Under the pieces are notes generated by a model. It did no database searches. It was not told the origin of the DNA and saw nothing but the letters and a program-made list of their open reading frames with translations. The translations under genes and the position numbers were made by a program. Below are positions 16,300-25,140 of a stretch of DNA of 64,000 bases, in pieces; position 1 is the stretch's first letter; each line of letters opens with the position of its first letter. The stretch covers positions 310,001 to 374,000 of the forward strand of contig CAWCBG010000014.1 in assembly GCA_963793845.1 (NCBI GenBank), in the 5' to 3' direction. This DNA is from CAWCBG01 sp963793845 (GTDB lineage: Bacteria > Acidobacteriota > Terriglobia > Terriglobales > Acidobacteriaceae).

Positions 16300-19200
16300 C
16301 TAGAAAGTGATCTTTCCAGCGAACTGGATACCGCGAGGCCCACCGCCGCCCAGGAACGGATTTCCGATTCCCACATCGCCGGTGGCGGTCAGTCCGTAAG
16401 AACCAACTCCGCGGCCGGTGACAGGATCGATGCCATTGACCCCGGGGTCAGCGATAAAGTTCGGCAGCAGCGGATTCGCGAAATTGGGATGGTTGAACAG
16501 ATTAAAGAACTCGGCGCGAATCTCGAGGCTCACACGCTCATTCAACGGGGTCCGCTTGAACACCGAGAAGTTGAACTCCTTGAACGAAGGGCCGCGCAGC
16601 GAGTTACGGCCAAGATTTCCGAAATGCTGAGTGCCTGACAGGCAATTGGTTTCGTCGGACGATCCATCGTTAGTGGTGTTGCCGAACGTGCACGGCACCG
16701 CGAACGATGCCAGGTTGATGAAGTTGGCCGGGGCACTGCCGTACTGGATAGGCCCTACCACATCAGGACGGTCAAAACCTTCGCCCGCGCCAGAATAGTC
16801 ACCCTCGAAGTTGTAGTTGAAGTTGAAGGGCTGCCCGTCCTGCAGGGTGAGCACCCCATCGATGCCCCATCCATTCTTCAGCCGCGTATAGGAGCCGCCG
16901 TAGGTGGGCAGCTGATAGGAGAAGTTCCAGGTAAAGCGCCGGCGGATGTCGAAGTTCGAATTGCCGTATTCGGCCGCCGGATTCAAGCTGTTGTTCGGCT
17001 GCGACGCGTTGGGGATAAAGTCTTCCAGATCGCTGGCATTGTCGAGCGAGTGTGACCACACAAAATTTGCCTGGCTCGAAAGGCCATGCCACGCATTGAC
17101 GTGCAGGCTGAGTTGCAGCGCGTTGTAGTTGGAGTTGGCGGTCGACTCTTCCTGGTTCACATAAAAGAAGTTGGGATAGGCCGTGCGGGGAACGCCGTAG
17201 CTCGGGATCGGACAGTTAGGGAAAGTGAAGCCGTTGCCACAGGCTGCCAGATCGGCTGCGGTAATGGCCGCTTGACTGGGCTGGTTGACATCGCGGAAGC
17301 GGAAGAGCTTGGTGCCTTTCGATCCGACATACGCGATCTGCGCCACCGTCTTGCTGCCGAACTGCTGCTGGATGTTCAGGTTCCAGTTCTGCACATAGGG
17401 CGTGCGGATGTTGGGGTCGACCCCAAAGTAGTCTCCCAGCGGAGAGGAACCTGAGAACACCGGCACCCCTGCGTTAATCTGGTCGCCCGTCGCACTGGCA
17501 AAGGTAATCGGCGCCGTACCAACTCCCACGTACGCCGGTCCCGGACAGAAGACGCAGTTATAAGGAATGTGGCCGAGATAGATGTCCTGCGAGAAGGCAT
17601 CGTAGAACATGCCCCATCCGCCACGCAGCACCGTAGTGCCCTTGCCGGTCAGGTCATAGGCGAATGACAGGCGCGGAGCGAAGTTGTTGAAGTCCTTGTT
17701 GTACAGACTGGAAGGACCGCCCGGCCCGCCCACTTGCAGCAGGGTGCCGCCGTCGGCGGGGCTGAGCTGGTAGAACAGATTGTTCTTCTCGCCCGGCACG
17801 CCGAAATAGTCCCAGCGTAAACCGAAGTTGAAGGTCAGCCGCGGGTTCATGCGGAAGCTGTCCTGGATATACAGTCCTTCGCTGTTCTCAAACTCGTGCC
17901 TCTGTGTATAGCCAGCGGCCTGGCTCCCTCCCGACGCAAAGCCTTCGAGGAAGCTGGTGAGATCGTCAAAGCTGAGCTTGCCGCGGAAATTATTGTTCTG
18001 GGTAATGTTGATCGAAGTGCGGCGGAACTCATAGCCGAACTTCAGGTCGTGGCGGCCCATCTTCCACGAGTAGTTGTCGATGAAGTGCCAGTTGGTGTCG
18101 ACGCGCTGGCGGGGCACGCTGGCGGTGGCGCCGATCACGGAGAAGTTGCCCACGGAAATCTTAGGCAGTCCGTAGTCGAACGAAGACACCCCGGTGTCCA
18201 GCCCGATCGATGCCGGATTGAAGGTGTTGTCCTCGGGGAAGAATCCTTCGGCGAAGCGGTTCCATCCCAGACGTGCCTCGTTCACCTGCGAAGAGTTCAC
18301 GACCTTGACGTACGACAGCGAGACCAGTTGCACGCGCGTCGGTGTGGTGGTGTTAAAGCCGGGGAGCAGGCCGCCGGCCAACTGCGCGAAGGGAAAGCTC
18401 TGATTGCTGTTTCCGTAGTAATAGCGGCCCGTGATCATGTTCGACGGGTTGGGGTTGTAATCGATCTTGGCGATGAAGCTGTCGATGTTGTTATCGAAGC
18501 GGGTCGAGGTGGCGAGATTATCCGCCGGCGCGCTGGCGTTGGGTGCATTGCAGGTTCCATCCAGGTTCGCGGTAGCCCCGGGAATGTTCGGCGACGGCCA
18601 TGGATTGCGCGCCAGCACATTCAGCATGGTCTGGCTCAGCGGAACTCCATTGGCCGCTGCTTGCGCCTTGGCCGCCGCGATGGCCGCATTATCCGGAACG
18701 CAGCTCAGTCCAGCTTGTGCGCCCGATTCACGCTGGCCCTCGTAATCCACGAAGAAGAAGACTTTATCCTTGACGATAGGACCGCCCAGCGAGCCGCCAA
18801 ACTGATTATTGGTAAACGGATTCTTCGGCTGGCTGTCGATGTTGAAGTAGTTGCGCGCGCCCAGCGCGCCGCTGCGGTAATACTCCAGCGCCGAGCCGTG
18901 CCACTGATTGGTGCCGCTCTTGGTCACAATGTTGACGATGGCGCCGCTGTTGCGTCCGTACTCCGCTTCGTAGTTGGAGAGCACTCGCAACTCACCCACC
19001 GCATCGATGGGCAGAATCGTCGCCGGATCGCCAAACACGCCGGCTTCGTTGATGGCCGGATCGTTACGATAGCCGTCGTTCATGTCGGTGCCGTCGAGCA
19101 GATAGTTGTTCGATCGGCCGCGCGAGCCATTCATCGAGAACTCGCCGAACGAGCCGGGTGAATCGCTGATCTGGTCAGGCGAGCCCGCCACCCCAGGATT

Positions 19201-19677
19201 CAGGTAAATCAGCTTGGTGTAGTCGCGTCCATTGACCGGAATGTTCTGGATGTTCTGGGCGGTCAGCGTGCCGCCAAGTTCGCCGGAGGTCGTCTCCACC
19301 TGCGGCAGGGCTTCGCCGTTCACCTCGACGGTGTCCGACACCTGCCCGGCCTTCAGCACGACGTCGACGCGCCTTTCGGTCGCAACGTCAACCGGCACCT
19401 GGCTGGTGGTAGACGTCTCGAAGCCGCCATGGGTCACGGTCACGGCGTACTTCCCAATCGGCAACTCGGGAACGCTGTAGCTGCCATCGGCACTGGTTTG
19501 TGTAGTGCGCTCCAGGCCCGTACCCATGTTGCGCACCTTGACGGTCGCATCTGGAATTACCGCGCCGGAAGTGTCGGAGACGGTCCCAAGGATGGTGCCT
19601 CGAAAGGTTTGGGCGGATGTGAAGCTCGTTGCCAACAGCAGCATCAGGGCGAGTAGCGTAAAACGCCGGTCGTTCAT
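16300..19677 (-). CDS. Oar-like TonB-dependent receptor with carboxypeptidase-regulatory domain
   Basis: The protein is about 1125 residues. After a signal peptide ending ...TSFTSAQ comes a carboxypeptidase-regulatory-like domain (GTVSDTSGAVIPDATVKVRN..., residues about 25-110). A plug domain follows (about 125-240, with NNYLLDGTDMND), then a very large outer-membrane beta-barrel ending in the aromatic C-terminus ...QFAGKITF. Proteins of this type are abundant in Acidobacteria and are thought to take up or bind large substrates such as oligosaccharides or peptides. I chose the ATG at 19677, with GAGGGG just upstream, over a GTG at 19689. It is a single-gene unit; no SusD partner is present. 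Confidence 0.9.
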   Translation of the reverse strand: MNDRRFTLLALMLLLATSFTSAQTFRGTILGTVSDTSGAVIPDATVKVRNMGTGLERTTQTSADGSYSVPELPIGKYAVTVTHGGFETSTTSQVPVDVATERRVDVVLKAGQVSDTVEVNGEALPQVETTSGELGGTLTAQNIQNIPVNGRDYTKLIYLNPGVAGSPDQISDSPGSFGEFSMNGSRGRSNNYLLDGTDMNDGYRNDPAINEAGVFGDPATILPIDAVGELRVLSNYEAEYGRNSGAIVNIVTKSGTNQWHGSALEYYRSGALGARNYFNIDSQPKNPFTNNQFGGSLGGPIVKDKVFFFVDYEGQRESGAQAGLSCVPDNAAIAAAKAQAAANGVPLSQTMLNVLARNPWPSPNIPGATANLDGTCNAPNASAPADNLATSTRFDNNIDSFIAKIDYNPNPSNMITGRYYYGNSNQSFPFAQLAGGLLPGFNTTTPTRVQLVSLSYVKVVNSSQVNEARLGWNRFAEGFFPEDNTFNPASIGLDTGVSSFDYGLPKISVGNFSVIGATASVPRQRVDTNWHFIDNYSWKMGRHDLKFGYEFRRTSINITQNNNFRGKLSFDDLTSFLEGFASGGSQAAGYTQRHEFENSEGLYIQDSFRMNPRLTFNFGLRWDYFGVPGEKNNLFYQLSPADGGTLLQVGGPGGPSSLYNKDFNNFAPRLSFAYDLTGKGTTVLRGGWGMFYDAFSQDIYLGHIPYNCVFCPGPAYVGVGTAPITFASATGDQINAGVPVFSGSSPLGDYFGVDPNIRTPYVQNWNLNIQQQFGSKTVAQIAYVGSKGTKLFRFRDVNQPSQAAITAADLAACGNGFTFPNCPIPSYGVPRTAYPNFFYVNQEESTANSNYNALQLSLHVNAWHGLSSQANFVWSHSLDNASDLEDFIPNASQPNNSLNPAAEYGNSNFDIRRRFTWNFSYQLPTYGGSYTRLKNGWGIDGVLTLQDGQPFNFNYNFEGDYSGAGEGFDRPDVVGPIQYGSAPANFINLASFAVPCTFGNTTNDGSSDETNCLSGTQHFGNLGRNSLRGPSFKEFNFSVFKRTPLNERVSLEIRAEFFNLFNHPNFANPLLPNFIADPGVNGIDPVTGRGVGSYGLTATGDVGIGNPFLGGGGPRGIQFAGKITF

Positions 19678-19689
19678 CGTTCCCCTCAC

Positions 19690-20481
19690 TGTCGTAAAGC
19701 TGATTGGGGGGGATTATAAACTGCCGCATCGCAGGTGAAACTGAAATAGGGACGATCCGTTCCCGCGATGGGAATAGCCCAAAAGGGCCACTGCAGACGG
19801 AGAGCCGAAGCGTGGCGCTGCACGATGCGATTCAGGCCTCGGTCAACCCTGCAGACCGAAGCTTCGTCTCGCGCAGAGCGATTTTGCGAACGTGCTTTCT
19901 CACCCGTCCTTCCGGCCGTAGGACGTTTTCACGGCACATCTCCCTCATCGTCATCGCGATCATTGGGCGTTTTCACGCCACGTCTCCCTCATCCGTCATT
20001 CCGACCGTAGGGCGTGAGCCCGGAGTGGAGAGCCTGCCCTGAGCGCAGTCGAAGGGAACCTGCTGTTTACCAGCAGTGCGCCAATGCGAAGGGCGGCAGG
20101 TTCCATTCAGGACGATTTTGCGATGTGCGTGCTCCTCACCCGTCATTCCGACCGCAGGGCGTTTTCATGGCACATCTGCCCCGTCGTCATCGCGATCGTA
20201 AGACGTTTTCATGGCACTGCTTCCTCGTCGCCATTCCGACCGTAGGGCGTGAGCCCGGAGTGGAGAGCCTGCCCTGAGCGCAGTCGAAGGGAACCTGCTG
20301 TTCTTCGCGTTGGCACTCTGCTAAAAAACAGCGGGTTCCTCCACGCGGCCTAAAGGCCTTGGTCGGAATGACGACGATTAAGGACGGCGATTGAGGAATG
20401 GGAATTGGCGCGAGAGACAATCGCGCTCGAATCCAGCCCCGAAGGGGCGGAACTGAAGTTAGCCCCGGGCGTGAGAGGCTG
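19690..20481. repeat. Repeat cluster: 235-bp tandem duplication plus long hairpin element
   Basis: No gene is present. A unit of about 235 bp is imperfectly duplicated in tandem (about 19878-20112 and 20113-20340). The best-conserved part is a 71-bp identical block at 19997-20067 and 20232-20302. The second copy runs into an imperfect inverted arm ending near 20373, forming a long hairpin of the family also found at 22819, 32505, 35383 and 41962. A further block at 20420-20475 recurs at 23020-23072. Confidence 0.75.
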
Positions 20482-21635
20482 TTACGAAACTCGTCGTGCC
20501 ATGACTCCGGTGGAACAAACTGGCCAAAACTCAGCTGCATACTCGACCTCTGAACGGGTCTGCACCACCCGCGCCGCGGGCTCCGCCTTCAAATCCCGCA
20601 CCAGCCTGTTAAACGCACTCTGATACGAGTCGTGGTTCTTCCAATTGCTGAAGTCGGGGATGAAATACTCACGCACCACGCGCGCCGAATCCAGTCCAGT
20701 GTCGCCGTCCGGCAGCTTCCACTTCTTAACGTCTTCAAATGGAGCCAGCGTGATGGGAAACAGCAACTGCTTCTTCTCCCGCTCCTCCCGCTCGCGCGCG
20801 TTGGCAATCTCGGTCTGCACCCAGTTGCTGCTCATGCTGCTCGGCGAGAGGATCAGCAGCAGCTTGTCATGCAGGCGGATGGCCTCGTCGAGTTGCTCGT
20901 GAATCTTGCGGCCTCCCTTGATGTCGTGCGGCGCAAACCAGCAGCGCACGCCCTTGGCCTGCAGGTCGGCATAGAGACGGTCGGCAAACTCCTGGTCCTG
21001 TGTGGAGTGGCTGATGAAACAGGAATGGTAGTGGATCCCCTGAGAGGCTCGAAGTTCGGCAACCCGGTATAGGGTGGAGGTTACATCGGATGCACTCGCG
21101 TCGGTTCGGTAAAGTTTGACGAGCTCTATTTCCCAATCTTGAAGGCCGCAGCCGCGCAGGAAGACCTCGGGAATCTTGCCGCGCGACTTGTAGATGGTGT
21201 CGACGCTGATATGCGACGGTCCGTCGTGGGTCACATTTTCCAGGCGCAGGCTCTCGCTCAAATCAACATCGGAAAAAGTGGTTCCTTCTATATGAACTTG
21301 GTCGAAGTTTGCTCCTGCCAAATTCGCCATGCGGAGATTCGCGTGTCCGAGGCGCGCCTTACTTAAGTTCGCTCCGCCGAGATCCGCTAAACCGAGATCA
21401 ACAGCCCCTAACTCAGCTTCGAAAAGGTTCGCTTCTCTGAGGCGGGTACCCCTGCAATTCGCTTTGGTGAGGTCAGCCCGCTCGAGTTGGGAGCGCTCAA
21501 GCTTGGCACCGTGTAGGTCCGCCGACTCGAGGTCCGAATCTCCGAGGTCTGCCTCACACAGATCCAACAGACTCAGCTCCGATTTGTGAAGGTTAGCTTG
21601 CCTGAGGTCGATGCCGCGTAGGGAATACCGCTTTA

Positions 21636-22459
21636 GGGCCTGTTAACACTAAATCATGATTCCGTGCTATGCTGCGCTGCATGGAGATCACCGCGGTGCA
21701 GTATCAGCGTATTGCCCCCAGTCTTCCCCGTCAGCGCGGAAACGTACGGGTGACCAACCTGCAATTTCTCGACGCCGTGCTCTATGTCGCCGAGCACGGC
21801 TGCAAGTGGCGCGGATTGCCCAAACGCTTTGGCCCCTGGCACACCATCTACACCCGTATGAATCGCTGGTCCAAGAGTGGCGTGCTGGATGTGGTGTTTG
21901 AGCAATTGCAGCGCGAACAGTTAGTACGCATTCGCATTGAAGCGGTCAGTCTGGATTCCACCAGCGTGAAAGTGCATCCCGACGGAACCGGCGCGTTAAA
22001 AAAAAAGGACCCCAGGCTATTGGCAAATCCCGCGGGGGATGGACCACCAAGATTCATATGGTTGCCGCGAATGCTCGAACGGCCATAACCTTCGCGCTCT
22101 CTCCCGGCCAAGCTTCCGATGCGGTCGAAGGTCGCCAACTGTTGGCTGGCATTGGCCCTCTGCCCGCGCCCTTGCACCTCATCATGGACGCCGCCTATGA
22201 CGACAACACTACCCTGCAACTGGTGCTGGACTTCGGTTACCTTCCAGTCGTGCCGCCGCGGCACAACCGGCTTGATCCCTGGCAACTGGATCGCGCGATG
22301 TACCGCAAACGCAACGAAGTGGAGCGACTGTTTCGCAGGCTGAAGGGGTTTCGCCGCATCTTCTCGCGTTTTGAAAAGCTGGACGTGATCTTCCTGGGCT
22401 TTGTTTATTTCGCCTTGATCGTGGAAGCTCTCCGCTTCCTATTTAGTGTTAACAGGCCC
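21636..22459 (+). mobile_element. IS5-family (IS427-like) insertion sequence, 824 bp
   Basis: The element is bounded by perfect inverted repeats (GGGCCTGTTAACACTAAAT at 21636 and its reverse complement ending at 22459) and flanked by TA on both sides, the target duplication typical of the IS427 group. It carries a two-frame transposase. It sits inside the pentapeptide-repeat/TIR gene in the opposite orientation. Confidence 0.9.
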
Positions 22460-22462
22460 TAG
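21669..22462 (+). CDS. IS5-family transposase made by -1 programmed frameshift (orfA/orfB)
   Basis: OrfA (21669-22088) contains the IS5-type N-terminal domain (FLDAVLYVAEHGCKWRGLP) and the first catalytic aspartate in VSLDSTSVKVH. OrfB (frame of 22058-22462) contains MDAAYDD with the second aspartate and the DDE glutamate region RNEVERLFRRLKGFRRI. The two are joined through a run of nine A at about 21999-22008. This includes the canonical slippery heptamer A_AAA_AAG in the correct phase; slipping back one base continues into GPQAIGKSRGGWTTKIHM. This is a genuine programmed frameshift, unlike the +1 indels elsewhere in the window. The orfB stop lies just past the right inverted repeat. Confidence 0.88.
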
Positions 22463-22624
22463 TTCTGCATTGAGAGCAAACTCTGTGAGCGCAGCCTCGT
22501 CGAGGATTTCCCACGGAATACTCACGTTACTGAGGTCCGGCATTATCTCGGGATGTTCCCTCCTCCACTTGTTCCATTGCTCGACCCCTAGCTTGAGGAT
22601 TGCGAGATGTTCAGGGTTCGCCAT

Positions 22625-23224
22625 GGCCGCGTGACCTCGCTTGCTTCCGGGATGCTACGGATGATCTTACCGGGGCCCCCAAACCACGCCGCTTTTATCG
22701 GGGCGTGGCTCGGGTGGTTGGAAGGCCACACTCTATGCGACGCACCCCAGCCCGTCAACGCGCAAACGCGAATCGGCTTGCGGGGCTTGCGATTTCGAGC
22801 GCCTAGCTTCCCGTGTGCGTCATTCCGAGCGGAGCGCCCGCATGGTTTTACGACCGCGCTTTTAGCGGTCGGCGGGCGCGCAGTCGAGGAACCTGCTTTC
22901 CTTCGCATTTGCACAATGCCAGCGAACAGCAGGTTCCTCCACTCCGGGCTTACGCCCTCCGGTCGGAATGACGACCATTAGGGACGGCGACTAAGAGGCT
23001 GTAATCAGCGCAACAGATGGTCCGGCAGGAATCCAGCCCGGAAGGGCGGAACTGAAGTTAGCCCCGGCCGTAACCATCCAGGAGTGGAACAATCCGCGAA
23101 CTGCGGTCGAGAGAACCGCGCAGCGGCGAACGTTGGATTGTGCCTCGCCCGGCCATCTACTGTCAGGCTAAAGGCTGCAACAAGAACTCATAAGATACAC
23201 TGTTGCTTCGATCCCGAGCTAGCG
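22625..23224. repeat. Repeat-rich spacer: long hairpin element and composite direct repeat
   Basis: The spacer contains a hairpin element at 22819-22972 (arms starting GTCATTCCGA and ending TCGGAATGAC). It is followed by a block at 22973-23072 that matches 20374-20475 on the far side of the pentapeptide-TIR gene. No gene is apparent. The promoter of the TIR gene at 23225 should lie at the right end, where base composition becomes more AT-rich. Confidence 0.65.
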
Positions 23225-23929
23225 ATGAACACACCAAAAAAACGGGTTAGACAAAAAAAGCGGGTTAGACGAAGCTACACACAGCTCTTCATGGACAAGC
23301 TCGAAGCAATGTGTGATGGACAACAAAAACTTGTCAGCAATAAAGCTTTGCGGGACGCGCTGGATTGGAATGACGCTCGTTATAAGCGGATTCGCTCTGT
23401 GCTGCTTGCCCAGAACCAGATTATTCTTGAAAAAGGATTCGGCGGATCAGTCGGGTTGTCGGGCGCTTCGGCTTCGGATCCGTTGAATGTCTTCATATCA
23501 TATTGTCATGCCGATGAAGAACTCAAGAATGAACTCGTGAAGCATCTCGAACCACTGCGTAGGTTGGGGATAATCAAAGCTTGGCATGACCGCAAGATAA
23601 AAGTCGGTGAGGATTGGGGCAAGCAGATCTCCGACAACTTAGAACAAGCAGACATCATTCTTCTGCTAGTGAGCATTGACTTCATTAACTCTGAATATTG
23701 TTATGACGTCGAACTGGACCGAGCCATCGAACGACACTCTGCTGGGGAGGCGGTGTTAATTCCAGTAATCATCCGTAGTTGCATGTGGAAGCACACCCAG
23801 TTCGCGAACATCCAGGCGATTCCCAAAGATGGGCGGCCCGTATCCTTGTGGAGTGATAGGGATGATGCGTTCGTAAACGTAGCCAAGGCCATCAAACAAA
23901 AAGCTGAAGAGTTGCTGACATCACGTTAG
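23225..23929 (+). CDS. TIR-domain protein, candidate antiphage effector
   Basis: The 234-residue protein has a basic N-terminal tail (PKKRVRQKKRVRRS) and a winged-helix-like segment (residues about 15-75). A TIR domain follows from about residue 88 (LNVFISYCHADEEL) to the end. The motif SEYCYDVELDRA carries the glutamate that in active TIR NADases is catalytic, and LIPVIIR is the expected strand. I chose ATG 23225; the open frame extends upstream without coding character. The gene is AT-richer than its neighbours and is followed after 38 bp by an Mrr-like nuclease gene on the same strand. Role as an NAD-depleting effector is inferred. Confidence 0.8.
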   Translation: MNTPKKRVRQKKRVRRSYTQLFMDKLEAMCDGQQKLVSNKALRDALDWNDARYKRIRSVLLAQNQIILEKGFGGSVGLSGASASDPLNVFISYCHADEELKNELVKHLEPLRRLGIIKAWHDRKIKVGEDWGKQISDNLEQADIILLLVSIDFINSEYCYDVELDRAIERHSAGEAVLIPVIIRSCMWKHTQFANIQAIPKDGRPVSLWSDRDDAFVNVAKAIKQKAEELLTSR

Positions 23930-23967
23930 CTCAAAACGTCCCCCTACATTTTCGTCAGCCTTGTCAA

Positions 23968-25140
23968 ATGACTATTCTAGATAACCAAAGTAACGATAGC
24001 CCGATCAATGCCGCACTTCGGCAGTATGAAGCTGCAGAGGCGAACCTACTAAAACTGGAGCGCATTTTTGCAGAGATACGCAAGCTCACGCCGAACGGGA
24101 TTTGCTTTGGGAGCGATCCCAGGTACGAGGATCGAGTACGGGCATACGAAGATGTACTTGCAGCGTTACCAAAGATAGACGCATGGAAACCGGAGCATAC
24201 GCCTATCGACCTCGGTGAAATCACGTCGGAGCTTGCTGCCGATGAAGAAGTGGATGCTCCGGGACGAGAATTGGCAAGATACCGATATTTGTTGAACAAG
24301 AAGAGACGGCAACTGATCCGGACCGCGATGTTAGAGCTACTGGATAAGATTGACGGGACGCTGCGCGTGCTAAACTCCGCGATTCGTGAAGAAACCCCGA
24401 GGAATCAAGATGTTACTGACCCGTTGTGGGAAGAACTAAAAACCCGCGTCCAAGCAATTGACATGTTGTTGGGCGGCGCGTTACCTCGGCCAAGCCGATG
24501 GGCCATGCTCCAGCGACATCTTGGCTTCGGCATGGTTCAGGACCTGCTAGACATCACCCGATTGGATTGGCCAGAAGTGAAAAGTGGCCTCACCAAGAAC
24601 TTATATGACCGAGATGAGCCAATCCCTGTTGATGTGGCGGACCTGGCAGAACTTGCGGTCGCTCAGCCCACCGGCTCTGTGGTTACGAAGTTGCGCTGGG
24701 ATTTACTCGATGATGAAGGCTTCGAACGGCTGATCTTCTCGATAATCAGCATGAGTCCAGGGTACGAAAATCCTCAATGGTTGACCGCCACGAACGCTGC
24801 AGATCGCGGACGCGACCTCTCGGTGACTAGGATACATACCGATCAACTGAGCGGAACGATCCGCAGTCGCGTACTCATTCAATGTAAGCACTGGCTGTCC
24901 AAGAGCGTATCTGTGCCACAGTTCGCTGCTCTCAAGGAACAGATGGCGTTGTGGGAGCCTCCCAAGGTTGACGTGCTAATCATTGCGACGTCGGGACGCT
25001 TCACTTGTGACGCCGTATCCGCGATCGAGAAGCACAATGAGGGCGATCGAGCTCTGCGAGTTGAGATGTGGCCGGAGAGCCACCTTGAACGTCTTCTTGC
25101 CGAGCGCCCCGCCCTAATTGCGGAGTTTCAACTGCGGTGA
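23968..25140 (+). CDS. Mrr-like restriction-endonuclease-fold protein
   Basis: The 390-residue protein ends in an Mrr/restriction-endonuclease-like domain (residues about 235-390). LRWDLLDDEGFERLIFSII is the usual first helix. The PD-(D/E)XK nuclease residues appear as D in AADRGRDLSV and Q-C-K in RVLIQCKHW; Mrr-type nucleases often have Q in place of the acidic residue. The first 230 residues are helical and unrecognised, plausibly a sensing or oligomerisation part. It pairs with the upstream TIR gene, and I infer a two-gene defence module. Its composition is clearly less GC-rich than the flanks, consistent with horizontal transfer. Confidence 0.75.
   Translation: MTILDNQSNDSPINAALRQYEAAEANLLKLERIFAEIRKLTPNGICFGSDPRYEDRVRAYEDVLAALPKIDAWKPEHTPIDLGEITSELAADEEVDAPGRELARYRYLLNKKRRQLIRTAMLELLDKIDGTLRVLNSAIREETPRNQDVTDPLWEELKTRVQAIDMLLGGALPRPSRWAMLQRHLGFGMVQDLLDITRLDWPEVKSGLTKNLYDRDEPIPVDVADLAELAVAQPTGSVVTKLRWDLLDDEGFERLIFSIISMSPGYENPQWLTATNAADRGRDLSVTRIHTDQLSGTIRSRVLIQCKHWLSKSVSVPQFAALKEQMALWEPPKVDVLIIATSGRFTCDAVSAIEKHNEGDRALRVEMWPESHLERLLAERPALIAEFQLR

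Larger units (their letters stand above)
20482..22624 (-). pseudogene. Pentapeptide-repeat/TIR-domain protein gene interrupted by an insertion sequence
   Basis: The N-terminus lies at 22624-22460 (MANPEHLAILKLGVEQWNKW...) and the remainder at 21635-20482. Between them sits an 824-bp IS element. Removing the IS and one TA target copy restores one uninterrupted frame of 438 residues, with ...ALNAEL followed by KRYSLRGIDL. The protein has about 25 pentapeptide repeats of the A(D/N)LXX type, forming a right-handed beta-helix. A TIR domain follows (from HYHSCFISHS onward) with the likely NAD-cleaving glutamate in SSNWVQTEIANA. TIR effectors commonly deplete NAD+ on infection. The otherwise intact frame suggests a recent knock-out. 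The C-terminal fragment alone could still be translated from internal starts. Confidence 0.88.

Noticed and set aside
17896..19161. A 421-codon open frame on the plus strand
   Set aside because: It is antisense to the Oar-like receptor, shows repetitive low-complexity composition and no domain; GC-rich genes generate such shadows.
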